The translations under genes were made by a program, and so were the position numbers. A stretch of 64,000 nucleotides of DNA from contig CAIUSO010000151.1 of the NCBI GenBank assembly GCA_903901875.1, forward strand, positions 1 to 64,000, written 5' to 3'. Source of the DNA: an uncultured Geobacteraceae bacterium. Its GTDB lineage: Bacteria > Desulfobacterota > Desulfuromonadia > Geobacterales > Pseudopelobacteraceae. Positions 18,635 to 27,970 of this stretch are shown piece by piece; positions within the stretch are counted from its first letter, which is position 1, and every line of letters begins with the position of its first letter. The notes under the pieces are model-generated. The model searched no databases, was not told the DNA's origin, and worked only from the letters and a program-made list of their open reading frames with translations.

Positions 18635-20629
18635 TTATTTGAAAATGTAGTAGCCAAGCATCACTACAACGCCAAGTGCCATCGAAAACGCATAGTTGTA
18701 AATGTAGCCCGACTGCAGGTAGCGGAACACACCACTAAATGCCATGACAACATTGGCAACACCGTTAACTACACCGTCAATAACGAGAACATCAAAGCCC
18801 TTCCAGAGGAATTGCCCCAGTGCCTTGCATGGGTTAACAAAAATGAAATCATACAGTTCATCCACATACCATTTGTTGTAAACAGCTCTGTGCAGGCCTG
18901 GGAACGTCGCAACAAATTTTGCAGGGAGTTCGGTATTCTTTACATACATGGTGAACGCAATCCCGATGCCAATAACAGCGATCACAACGGACAGACCCAT
19001 GAGCCCCCATTCAAGTGCGTGACTTGGATGGGCACCGTGGTGAGCATATTTTCCGCCATATTCGTTAGCCATTTCAAACACAGGCTCCAGCCAATGCTCA
19101 AAATAGTTAGGAAGCATACCCAGTATTTTCGGCATTCCAAGATACCCGCCAAGTACGGCAAGTGTGCCCAATACCATCAGGGGAATAGTAATTACAAAAG
19201 GTGATTCGTGAAGATACTCTTTTGCCTTACTATTTATTCTGCATTGGCCGTAAAAAGTCATGAAGACAAGACGGAACATGTAAAAAGCGGTAAAACAGGC
19301 AGCAACAGCACCGATTCCCCAAAGAACCACATTAAGGTTACCGTGGTATGGGTTTGAGAAAGCCTGCCAGAGAATTTCATCCTTTGAGAAGAAACCGGAG
19401 AAACCAGGTATACCGGCAATTGCGATTGTTGAAACCAGGAATGTGATAAATGTTATGGGCATTGCAGATTTTAAGCCACCCATGTTACGCATATCCTGGG
19501 CGTCATCATGGGAATGGATCTTGTGGAGTGCGTAATGCATTGAGTGAATAACTGATCCTGATCCAAGGAACAGGCAGGCTTTAAAGAATGCATGGGTCAT
19601 GAGGTGGAATATACCGGCACTAAAGGCACCAACTCCCATTGCCAGAAACATGAAACCAAGTTGTGATACGGTCGAGTAGGCAAGAACACGCTTGATATCA
19701 TTCTGGGCGGTACCGATTGTTGCAGCAAAAATAGCCGTTGCAGCACCGACAACTGCAATTACCATCATTGTCTCGGGGGATTTCACGAAAACAAAACTCA
19801 TACGTCCGATCATGTACACGCCAGCAGTAACCATGGTAGCTGCGTGAATAAGTGCAGATACCGGCGTGGGGCCTTCCATGGCATCGGGCAACCAGGTGAA
19901 CAGAGGTATCTGAGCTGATTTACCGGTTGCACCAACAAAGAAGCAGAGAGTTGCAACAGTAACAACACCGCCATAGGGCAACAGATGTGATGCTGCTTTA
20001 ATTTCTGTAAAATTGATGGTCCAGATATTGTGATTACTACCAAACCACCAGTAAAGAGTGAAGAGGCCAATCAGAAAGCCGAAGTCACCGACCCTGTTCA
20101 TGACAAACGCTTTCTTGGCTGCGTCACCTGCCGATTTTTTATGGAAATAATAGCCGATCAGAAGATACGAACAGAGACCAACGCCTTCCCAACCAATGAA
20201 CATAACAAGCATGTTACTGCCAAGTACCAGAAGGAGCATTGACATACAGAACAGATTAAGATAGGCAAAAAACCGGTAAAAGCCTTCTTCACCATGCATA
20301 TATCCGACTGAATACAGATGAATCAGCGTACCAACACCGGTTACCACCATGATCATTATGCAGGAAAGCGGATCAAGCAGGAATGCCATATCAGCTTTGA
20401 AATTCCCACAATGAATCCAAGGGAAAAGCACCTTCTCGAATACTCTTTGTTCAGCGGGAAGGCCAATCATCTGCATGAGAATAAGGCATGAAACGACGAA
20501 CGATCCAAAAATCGCCAAGGTACCGATGGCACCGATAATCGCTTCATTCTTGATCTTTTTCCCGAAGAGCCCATTGATTAGAAACCCGATGAGCGGGAAG
20601 AGCGGGATTAGCCAGACGTTCTCAAACAT
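18635..20629 (-). CDS. nuoL: NADH-quinone oxidoreductase subunit L
   Basis: A 664-residue subunit, the largest membrane protein of complex I. SAQIPLFTWLPDAMEGPTPVSALIHAATMVTAGVYMIGR is the diagnostic motif and AYSTVSQLGFMFLAMGVGAF follows. The C-terminus (from about residue 570, KNTELPAKFVATFPGLHRAVYNKWYVDELYDFIFVNP) matches the region that leads into the long lateral helix. It sits in the expected K-L-M-N order, 54 bases after nuoK. Confidence 0.96.
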   Translation of the reverse strand: MFENVWLIPLFPLIGFLINGLFGKKIKNEAIIGAIGTLAIFGSFVVSCLILMQMIGLPAEQRVFEKVLFPWIHCGNFKADMAFLLDPLSCIMIMVVTGVGTLIHLYSVGYMHGEEGFYRFFAYLNLFCMSMLLLVLGSNMLVMFIGWEGVGLCSYLLIGYYFHKKSAGDAAKKAFVMNRVGDFGFLIGLFTLYWWFGSNHNIWTINFTEIKAASHLLPYGGVVTVATLCFFVGATGKSAQIPLFTWLPDAMEGPTPVSALIHAATMVTAGVYMIGRMSFVFVKSPETMMVIAVVGAATAIFAATIGTAQNDIKRVLAYSTVSQLGFMFLAMGVGAFSAGIFHLMTHAFFKACLFLGSGSVIHSMHYALHKIHSHDDAQDMRNMGGLKSAMPITFITFLVSTIAIAGIPGFSGFFSKDEILWQAFSNPYHGNLNVVLWGIGAVAACFTAFYMFRLVFMTFYGQCRINSKAKEYLHESPFVITIPLMVLGTLAVLGGYLGMPKILGMLPNYFEHWLEPVFEMANEYGGKYAHHGAHPSHALEWGLMGLSVVIAVIGIGIAFTMYVKNTELPAKFVATFPGLHRAVYNKWYVDELYDFIFVNPCKALGQFLWKGFDVLVIDGVVNGVANVVMAFSGVFRYLQSGYIYNYAFSMALGVVVMLGYYIFK

Positions 20630-20683
20630 GTAAGACTCCTTTTATGCAATCTTTAAACGTTATCGCCACAGTGTGAAAACAGA

Positions 20684-20986
20684 CTACCACTTCATTATAT
20701 TTACATCGTCAACATCAATTGATTGCTTGTTATTAAAGAAAGCAATAATGAGTGCAAGTCCGACGGCTGCCTCAGCGGCAGCAACAGTCATGATGAAGAA
20801 TACAAAGATTTGACCGTCAAGATTTCCGAGATGACGAGAAAAAGCAACAAAAGTCAGGTTGACTGCGTTCAGCATCATTTCAACGCACATAAAAATGACT
20901 ATGACATTTTTTCTGGTCAGTACACCAATGGTGCCAATTGAAAAGAGAATGGCGCTTACGATGAGATAGCTGTTCAGGTTTTCCAT
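20684..20986 (-). CDS. nuoK: NADH-quinone oxidoreductase subunit K
   Basis: A 100-residue protein with three hydrophobic helices, standard for NuoK (MrpC-like). Conserved acidic residues of the proton path are visible in [19 protein letters not shown] and [14 protein letters not shown]. It lies 14 bases downstream of nuoJ. Confidence 0.95.
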   Translation of the reverse strand: MENLNSYLIVSAILFSIGTIGVLTRKNVIVIFMCVEMMLNAVNLTFVAFSRHLGNLDGQIFVFFIMTVAAAEAAVGLALIIAFFNNKQSIDVDDVNIMKW

Positions 20987-21000
20987 GAAATATATCCCTC

Positions 21001-21504
21001 TTATATTTTTTTCTTAGCAAGTATGACTGCGCCGATAATTGCAACAAGAAGCAGTATTGAGGTCACCTCAAAGGGGAGCAGGAAATTAGTAAAGATTTCC
21101 CGACCAACCAGTTCAGTATGCCCAACGCTTTTGATCATTTCCCCACTGTATGGTCCAGTAGGAAGAGCTGCGCGGCTTCGATAAATAACGAAGAACGCAT
21201 TAAGGAAGGTAAAGAATCCAATAATTGATCCCAGAATCAGTTTATGGGAATGCTTTTTACTTGCATCAACCCGAATATTCAGGAGCATTATGGTGAACAC
21301 CATCAGAACCATGATGGCACCGGCATACACCATTACTTGTACTGCTGCCATAAAAGGAGCGTCAAGCATTACATAGTACGTAGCCAGACAGAAAAAAGTC
21401 ATGATAAGCGACAACGCGCTGTTGATTGGATTCTTCAAGGTAACGACGAGAATCGCCGATACAATTGCAACCAGTGATATAATCAGAAAGAAAAGGGTTT
21501 CCAT
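21001..21504 (-). CDS. nuoJ: NADH-quinone oxidoreductase subunit J
   Basis: A 167-residue membrane protein with five hydrophobic segments. [53 protein letters not shown] is the family core, including the helix 3 region that contains a pi-bulge in known structures. It is followed by nuoK with a 14-base gap. Confidence 0.95.
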   Translation of the reverse strand: METLFFLIISLVAIVSAILVVTLKNPINSALSLIMTFFCLATYYVMLDAPFMAAVQVMVYAGAIMVLMVFTIMLLNIRVDASKKHSHKLILGSIIGFFTFLNAFFVIYRSRAALPTGPYSGEMIKSVGHTELVGREIFTNFLLPFEVTSILLLVAIIGAVILAKKKI

Positions 21505-21518
21505 GCACTGCTCCTTTA

Positions 21519-21920
21519 TTACTTTTCTAAGAGACGCTCTTTGGAGTAGATGAAGTCCTGACGCGTATAGTTGGCGAGCTCAAACTCACCAGTCATCTTC
21601 AAGGCATCGACAGGACATGCCTCAACACAGTAACCACAGAAGATGCATCGAAGCATATCTATCTCGTAGACCGATGCATACTTATCGTGATTGGCATCTT
21701 CACCTGCTTCAACAGTGATACACTTAGCCGGACAAACGGTGGGGCAGAGGTAACATGCAACACATTTCGCCTTACTGTGAGCTACTTTCAGACCATGGAG
21801 ACCACGAAAACGCTCTGATACTTTTGGCCGCTCTGTCGGATACTGCAGCGTGACCGGCTTCATAAACATATGCTTCAATGTTATTTTCATGCCGTTAATA
21901 ATCGGTGTAATCGGATTCAT
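21519..21920 (-). CDS. nuoI: NADH-quinone oxidoreductase subunit I (two [4Fe-4S] ferredoxin-type)
   Basis: A 133-residue peripheral subunit with two ferredoxin motifs, CVACYLCPTVCP and CIFCGYCVEACP, which hold the clusters usually called N6a and N6b. YPTERPKVSERFRGLHGL before the first motif is the NuoI signature. It relays electrons from NuoG toward NuoB. It has the short prokaryotic form. Confidence 0.96.
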   Translation of the reverse strand: MNPITPIINGMKITLKHMFMKPVTLQYPTERPKVSERFRGLHGLKVAHSKAKCVACYLCPTVCPAKCITVEAGEDANHDKYASVYEIDMLRCIFCGYCVEACPVDALKMTGEFELANYTRQDFIYSKERLLEK

Positions 21921-21963
21921 ATATCCATCCTCTTTTCAGAATTAGCGAGTTTCATATCGGAAA

Positions 21964-23028
21964 TCAGATAAAGTAGCCAATAATTCCTGTTACTACAATG
22001 TTCACGAGAGCAACGGGAATAAATACTTTCCAACCGAGATGCATTAACTGGTCATAGCGATAACGGGGAAGTGTTGCACGAATCCACATGCAGACAAACA
22101 TCAGGAAATACACCTTAGCAATAAAGTACACAGGTCCGAGCAGTGGAATAGCAGACGTCAGGGGACCATTCCAACCGCCAAGGAAGATGGTAGTCGTCAA
22201 GGCGCACACTGTCACCATGTTGGCGTACTCGGCCATGAAGAACATTGCATATTTCATGGAAGAATATTCGGTACAAAAGCCGGATACCAGCTCGGTCTCA
22301 GCTTCCGGTAAGTCGAACGGTGTACGGTTAATTTCGGCAAGCGAACAGATAAAAAACATAAATGCAGCAAGAGGTTGTTTAAAGAGATACCACTCAAAAC
22401 CGCCAAGGCCCGATTGAAATTCAACAATTTTACTGAGAGAAAGGGTGCCTGAGAGCATGAACACTGCAACCAGTGACAGACCGGCTGAGAGTTCGTAGGA
22501 AATCATCTGTGCTGAAGCACGGAGACCACCCATCAATGAGTACTTACTGTTGGATGCCCAACCGGCGAGGACAATTCCGTACACACCCAGGGACGACATG
22601 GCAAGAATGTAAAGTACACCGACGTTTACATCGTATACCTGACCTGCAGCCGTATCGTAATACGCAGCTATCTGTAGTGGTATTTTGTAACCGGCGATCT
22701 CTATGGTTCCACCGAACGGAATAACGGCAAACGTGATAAATGCCGGTACCAGAGCGATCAATGGAGCAACCAGAAACGCAAACGTGCTTGCCTGAGACGG
22801 TATGATCTCTTCCTTGAAGAAAAGCTTAACACCATCTGCTATCGGCTGCAATAAACCATGCCAACCGGTTCGCATTGGTCCCAGTCGAACCTGCATGTGG
22901 CCGATAATCTTGCGTTCGGCGTAGGTTGCATAGGCTACGGTCAGCAGCACAAAGACAAACGCCACCAGGACCTTGGCAACCATGGCGATGTAATACATCA
23001 TCGGCAGTCCTAATATCTCGATTCCCAT
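21964..23028 (-). CDS. nuoH: NADH-quinone oxidoreductase subunit H
   Basis: A 354-residue membrane subunit that forms the quinone-entry region. YAERKIIGHMQVRLGPMRTGWHGLLQPIADGVKLFFKEE near the start and INRTPFDLPEAETELVSGFCTEYSSMKYAMFF in the middle are the diagnostic loops. About eight helices are visible. It lies between nuoG and nuoI as in the canonical order. Confidence 0.96.
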   Translation of the reverse strand: MGIEILGLPMMYYIAMVAKVLVAFVFVLLTVAYATYAERKIIGHMQVRLGPMRTGWHGLLQPIADGVKLFFKEEIIPSQASTFAFLVAPLIALVPAFITFAVIPFGGTIEIAGYKIPLQIAAYYDTAAGQVYDVNVGVLYILAMSSLGVYGIVLAGWASNSKYSLMGGLRASAQMISYELSAGLSLVAVFMLSGTLSLSKIVEFQSGLGGFEWYLFKQPLAAFMFFICSLAEINRTPFDLPEAETELVSGFCTEYSSMKYAMFFMAEYANMVTVCALTTTIFLGGWNGPLTSAIPLLGPVYFIAKVYFLMFVCMWIRATLPRYRYDQLMHLGWKVFIPVALVNIVVTGIIGYFI

Positions 23029-23086
23029 CTGTCCCTCTTTCCTTGCGAGTTAATATTTAACGTACTTCAGTTAAAATCGTTTGCAG

Positions 23087-25561
23087 TTACTTTGTAACGC
23101 TCACCTTTGTTACCGGTGCACCGTTCCATATTGTATTTATTGACGATGCTGCAAAATGATAGGGTGCAAAGACAACACCAACAGGTATCCGAAGCGATAC
23201 TTTCACCTTGAGTTGAAGCGAGCCTGACTCGGATGTGACCGTGACAAGATCATTTTCAACTATTTTCAGAGAGGCAGCGTCCGTCCGCGAAAATTCAATA
23301 TAACCCTCTGGGCAGACATGCATCGGACCTTCGCCGTACTGTGACAATGTTCCACTGTGATAAAGTGCGCTCCCCGTGACCAACAACAGATTCCCCGGTT
23401 CAGCTGCTATCGGCTTTTCTGCTTTAGTAACAACCAGCACCGGTTTAATTGAAACCGGCGCATACGCACCATCTTTTCTGAGGACGGCAAAGCTTAACTT
23501 CTCATAACCTGGAGTTTTTGATGCCAATACATCAAATTGGGCCGCAGCTGTTACAGGTGCCGTACCGCCCAGCTTAGACAGCAGCAGTGAAAAAACTTCA
23601 TAGTCTGTTTTACACTGTCCAATCTTTCGGATAGCCGGCTTAATATACTGAACTCTTCGATCACTACTGGTAAAAGTGCCTTCCTTCTCAGCAAAGGAAC
23701 ATACGGGCAGCACGACGTCAGCCATGGCAGCGGTGTCAGTCATAAACAGTTCGGAAACGACGAGAAATTCGACTGCGTCGAGTGCTGCCTTTACTTTAGT
23801 GCGATTTGGATAGGAAACAAGCGGATTTTCACCGGCGATAAAAAGTGTTTTAATGGATCCTGACGTACAGCCATCAAGAATCTGTAGTGCATCCAGACCA
23901 TTTCCTTGGGAATAAAAACCTGCGTCTACCGCTCCCTGGCTGTTATTCTTTTCTGACAGGCAGAGAACGCCCGCTCCTTCCTTGCCGTTTTTACCAGTAA
24001 GGATTGAGAGATTTGCCAGTGCCGAGGCTAACGCAGCGGTATGTCCGGTATAGGCCTGGCCTACCGGGAATATAATCAGTGCTTTGGAAGCTGTCGCATA
24101 CTCACTGGCTATTTTTTTGATCTCGGACGAAGAAACTCCCGTATATTCGGTCACTGCCTCCGCCGTTAATCCCGATAAAGCCGCTGTCAACTCAGCAAAA
24201 CCGGAAATCGTGCGTGCGGACTCATCGATAAGATTTTCATCTATAAGAGCCTTGGCAATGGCGTTGATCAGGTGCAGCTCACTTCCTGGACGATGAACCG
24301 TCGTTTTCGCATCGGGCAGTTTTGATAATTTCCCACGTTTGTCAGAAATAATAGTCAGTTTAACATCCTTGTTCTTGACAGCCATGTTAATTTCAAAACC
24401 AACAACCGGATGTGTTTCATAGGTATCACTCTTTAAAACCAGGAGAAAATCGCTTTTTTGGATATCCAGAATTGTAGCTGATGACGCTGCGGTCCCAAAA
24501 CTGCTTACAAGGCCTTTCGTCAGGGCTGCATGGGCATAGCCTGCAGAATGATCGAAGTTAGACGTTCCTACTTTTTCTACAAGTAACTGTTTAAAGAGCG
24601 AAAGTTCTTCATTTGTTAAACGAGGTGTCGCAAGTGCTCCTACGGCGGTACCCCCCTTTAACCTGACTGCAACAACTTCAAGTGCTTCATCCCATGTGGA
24701 CTCAGTCAGTACGCCATTCTTCCTGACAAGTGGTTTGGTAAGTCGTTTGGCACTGTTGATAAACTGATAACCAAAGCGACCCCTCACGCAGAGCTGTCCT
24801 TTATGGAACCCCTGATCCTCATCATAAATAGTCGTGAGTACTTTATTATCCTTGACGCCAAGTGTCAGATTACACCCGGTGGCACAGTAACCACACACGG
24901 ACTTATGTTTGGTCATTGCCCAGAATCGTGCTTTATGTTTGAAAGGTCGAGCGAGAAGTGAGCCGACCGGGCAGACCGAAATACAGGAACCGCAGAATTC
25001 ACAGTTCAAACCGTCTTCAAACTCACAGCCTATTTTAGTTTCAATACCACGGTCAATAAAGGTCAATGCGCCAAAGCTGACAATTTCGTCACAGATGCGG
25101 GCACACTTACCGCACAACACGCAACGATTCATGTCCCGTTCAATCAGAGGGTTATTGTAGTCTATTTCGTGGTTAAATTTCTCGTCGGTAAAACGGTTAC
25201 TGTTTACCTTATACTCATAGGTAAGATTCTGAAGATCACAATCTCCCGACTTGTCACAGACCGGGCAATCGAGCGGATGATTGAGCAATAAAAGTTCCAG
25301 AACCATTTTACGTGCTTTAATGATATCCGGTGTTGCGGTACGGATAATCATTCCCTCAGTAGCAGGAGTTGTGCATGCCGGAATTTGACGGCCCTTCATC
25401 TGTTCGACTTCAACAAGACACATGCGGCACGCACCGAAAGGTTTCAGCTTTTTATCATGGCACAGAATGGGGATACTAATTCCATTCATCTTCGCCGCAT
25501 CATAAATCGTTGCGTTTTTTGGTGCAGTTACCTGTTTGTCGTCTATCGTAAGATTTACCAT
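23087..25561 (-). CDS. nuoG: NADH-quinone oxidoreductase subunit G
   Basis: An 824-residue subunit with Fe-S clusters at the N-terminus and a molybdopterin-oxidoreductase-like body. Visible in order: [2Fe-2S] domain (CHDKKLKPFGACRMC and a later Cys in PACTTP), the His-Cys3 motif HPLDCPVCDKSGDC, two [4Fe-4S] motifs (CVLCGKCARIC and CEFCGSCISVCPVGS), and CGYCATGCNLTLGV, which corresponds to the extra N7-type cluster. The remainder (from about 260) is the large domain that has lost the molybdenum site in complex I. It ends 58 bases before the nuoH start. Confidence 0.95.
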   Translation of the reverse strand: MVNLTIDDKQVTAPKNATIYDAAKMNGISIPILCHDKKLKPFGACRMCLVEVEQMKGRQIPACTTPATEGMIIRTATPDIIKARKMVLELLLLNHPLDCPVCDKSGDCDLQNLTYEYKVNSNRFTDEKFNHEIDYNNPLIERDMNRCVLCGKCARICDEIVSFGALTFIDRGIETKIGCEFEDGLNCEFCGSCISVCPVGSLLARPFKHKARFWAMTKHKSVCGYCATGCNLTLGVKDNKVLTTIYDEDQGFHKGQLCVRGRFGYQFINSAKRLTKPLVRKNGVLTESTWDEALEVVAVRLKGGTAVGALATPRLTNEELSLFKQLLVEKVGTSNFDHSAGYAHAALTKGLVSSFGTAASSATILDIQKSDFLLVLKSDTYETHPVVGFEINMAVKNKDVKLTIISDKRGKLSKLPDAKTTVHRPGSELHLINAIAKALIDENLIDESARTISGFAELTAALSGLTAEAVTEYTGVSSSEIKKIASEYATASKALIIFPVGQAYTGHTAALASALANLSILTGKNGKEGAGVLCLSEKNNSQGAVDAGFYSQGNGLDALQILDGCTSGSIKTLFIAGENPLVSYPNRTKVKAALDAVEFLVVSELFMTDTAAMADVVLPVCSFAEKEGTFTSSDRRVQYIKPAIRKIGQCKTDYEVFSLLLSKLGGTAPVTAAAQFDVLASKTPGYEKLSFAVLRKDGAYAPVSIKPVLVVTKAEKPIAAEPGNLLLVTGSALYHSGTLSQYGEGPMHVCPEGYIEFSRTDAASLKIVENDLVTVTSESGSLQLKVKVSLRIPVGVVFAPYHFAASSINTIWNGAPVTKVSVTK

Positions 25562-25606
25562 CTCAACCTCTATAAAGTGAGTTTGACTCTGTTTGCACGT
25601 AATCGA

Positions 25607-27388
25607 CTATTCAAGTGCCATAAAGCGACACGCATCATAACAAGATTTACATTTAGTACATTTTTCCTTGTCTAGATACGCAATCTGTCCCTTTTCCCAT
25701 ACAATTGCTTCAACCGGGCAGGCTTTTTTGCACGCACCACATTTAACACACTTTTCATCTACAACCTGCCACAGGAGCAACTCTTTGCAGCAATTGGATG
25801 GACAGCGTTTATCGTTAATGTGGGCTTCATATTCGTCGCGGAAATAATTAATGGTCGAAAGAATCGGATTCGGAGCTGTTTGACCCAGACCGCAGAGCGA
25901 TGCTTTCTTGATTGCAATACCGAGGTCCTGAAGAGTTGCAATATCAGTTGATTTACCACGACCTTCGGTGATTCGCTCAAGAATATCGAGCATTACCTTG
26001 AGGCCGATACGACAGGGTACGCATTTTCCACATGATTCCATACGGGTGAAGTTAAGAAAGAAGCGTGAGACGTCTACCATACAGGTTGTCTCATCCATGA
26101 CGACAAGACCACCGGATCCCATCATGGCACCGGCTTTGATCAAGGAATCATAATCAACCGGTGTATCGAGGATTTCTGCCGGAATACAGCCACCGGAAGG
26201 ACCACCGGCCTGTACCGCTTTAAACTTGCGGTTGTTGGCAATTCCGCCGCATACATCGTAAATAACCTCACGGATCTTCATGCCAGCCGGGACTTCTACG
26301 AGGCCGGTGTGCTTAACTTTACCGGTGACAGCAAATATTTTTGTACCTTTGGTTGTATCGGTTCCCAGTGATGCATACCAGTCGCCACCCTTGTTGATGA
26401 TGTGACGAACGTTACCAAAGGTTTCAACGTTATTAATGTTGGTCGGCTTACCCCAAAGTCCACGGACCGCGGGAAAGGGAGGGCGTGGACGACTCATACC
26501 GCGATGCCCTTCAATTGATGCCATCAGAGCTGTTTCTTCTCCGCACACGAATGCACCAGCTCCCATTTTGATACGCATATCAAAATCAAAACCCCAGCCC
26601 TGAATATTTTTGCCCAGATATCCTTTTTCATAGCAGACATCAATGGCGTGCTGAAGACGCTGAACCGCAAGCGGATATTCAGCACGCACATACACGTAAC
26701 CAAAATCACAGCCAATGGCATAGGCAGCAACCATCATACCTTCTATAATACAGAAGGGGTCACCCTCGAGGAGCGAGCGGTCCATAAATGCACCAGGGTC
26801 ACCCTCGTCAGCATTACAGATCAGGTATTTATGATCACCGGGGGAAGCTTTACAAAATGACCATTTCATGCCTGTTGGGAAGCCACCGCCCCCACGGCCA
26901 CGGAGCCCGGATTTTTTGACTTCTTCAATTACTTCTTCCGGTTTCATCTGCTTGATACATTTTTCAATTGCCTTGAAGCCATCTTCTTCCATGTAGGCAT
27001 CAATGCTGTCAGGGTCAATCTGCCCGCATCCGGTCATAACCACACGCATCTGGGCATCAACAAACTGGTTATAGTAAGGCTTAGCCTTTCTTTTCTCCAT
27101 TATCGCATGATTAACGATATGTTCGTCAATGATCTTCTCGACCTCTTCCGGCTTGACGAAGTCGTACGTTACACGACCTTGGTCCGGTGTGATAATATCA
27201 ACCAGAACGTCATTGGCGCACAATCCCCGGCAGCCGGTTTTTATAACATCACATCGTTTGCCGACGACTGCACTCAAACCTTTTGCTGCAAGATGCTGTA
27301 CGAAGGCCGCCTCAACTTCTTTGGCACCCATCGAAACTCCACCGGTTCCCTGGCAGATCAGAATTTTTATACCCGTGTTTTCGCTCAT
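25607..27388 (-). CDS. nuoF: NADH-quinone oxidoreductase subunit F, long form with extra Fe-S domains
   Basis: A 593-residue flavoprotein, longer than the usual NuoF of about 430. Residues 1-110 are a thioredoxin-like [2Fe-2S] domain; it keeps Cys12, Cys53 and Cys57, but the position of the fourth ligand is Gly17. The central part has the FMN/NADH motif RGRGGGGFPTGMKW and the N3 cluster motif CGKCVPCRIGL. The C-terminal 55 residues are a ferredoxin domain with CVKCGACKKACP and CTKCKSCYDACRF. This architecture resembles the HndC/HoxF-type flavin subunits of hydrogenases and formate dehydrogenases, so additional electron donors or acceptors are possible. Confidence 0.94.
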   Translation of the reverse strand: MSENTGIKILICQGTGGVSMGAKEVEAAFVQHLAAKGLSAVVGKRCDVIKTGCRGLCANDVLVDIITPDQGRVTYDFVKPEEVEKIIDEHIVNHAIMEKRKAKPYYNQFVDAQMRVVMTGCGQIDPDSIDAYMEEDGFKAIEKCIKQMKPEEVIEEVKKSGLRGRGGGGFPTGMKWSFCKASPGDHKYLICNADEGDPGAFMDRSLLEGDPFCIIEGMMVAAYAIGCDFGYVYVRAEYPLAVQRLQHAIDVCYEKGYLGKNIQGWGFDFDMRIKMGAGAFVCGEETALMASIEGHRGMSRPRPPFPAVRGLWGKPTNINNVETFGNVRHIINKGGDWYASLGTDTTKGTKIFAVTGKVKHTGLVEVPAGMKIREVIYDVCGGIANNRKFKAVQAGGPSGGCIPAEILDTPVDYDSLIKAGAMMGSGGLVVMDETTCMVDVSRFFLNFTRMESCGKCVPCRIGLKVMLDILERITEGRGKSTDIATLQDLGIAIKKASLCGLGQTAPNPILSTINYFRDEYEAHINDKRCPSNCCKELLLWQVVDEKCVKCGACKKACPVEAIVWEKGQIAYLDKEKCTKCKSCYDACRFMALE

Positions 27389-27427
27389 GACTCAATTGTC
27401 CCCTGCTGGATAGTTTCGATCTACCGG

Positions 27428-27949
27428 CTATTTCATCGGCCGCTGACTGTAATCGGCGACGATTTCTTCAACCTTCTGTACCGTCATACCACCATAGGTG
27501 GAATCATTTACCATAGCCAGTGGTGCCATACCACAGGCACCCAGACAGGCAACCTTTTCAAAGGTGAAACGCAAGTCGGGAGTTGTTTCTGCATGACCAA
27601 TGTGCAACTTGTCAAAAAAGCTTTCTACTATTCTCGGAGCACCCTGAACGTGACAAGCTGTTCCCACGCAAACCCTGATGATGAACCTGCCGCGTGGTTT
27701 GAGGTGAAACTGGGCATAGAACGTAAGTACGCCGTAAATCTGACTGGGATAAACATTCAGTCGCTCAGCAACGTGGTCAGCCACCACTCGTGGTATATAC
27801 CCGTACTCATCCTGAACGCCCTGAAGAACCGGCATAAGGTTACCAGGAATGTCGATATATTTATCGATGACAGCATCGGCTATGGAAAGGTCAATTTCCG
27901 GCTCTTGCTCTGTATTATTCTGCGCTGCTACGTCACTCATGCGCCACAT
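27428..27949 (-). CDS. nuoE: NADH-quinone oxidoreductase subunit E
   Basis: A 173-residue [2Fe-2S] subunit of the NADH-oxidising module. The cluster ligands are in CVGTACHVQGA and CLGACGMAP. LMPVLQGVQDEYGYIPRVVADHVAERLNVYPSQIYGVLTFYAQF is the helical N-terminal domain. It stands directly before nuoF (39 bases), so the E-F pair is expressed together. Confidence 0.95.
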   Translation of the reverse strand: MWRMSDVAAQNNTEQEPEIDLSIADAVIDKYIDIPGNLMPVLQGVQDEYGYIPRVVADHVAERLNVYPSQIYGVLTFYAQFHLKPRGRFIIRVCVGTACHVQGAPRIVESFFDKLHIGHAETTPDLRFTFEKVACLGACGMAPLAMVNDSTYGGMTVQKVEEIVADYSQRPMK

Positions 27950-27970
27950 CTCCTTTGAATCGTGCGGGAG

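Noticed and set aside
27107-27958. Plus-strand open frame of about 283 codons opposite nuoE/nuoF
   Set aside because: It spans two conserved genes on the other strand and has no motif.
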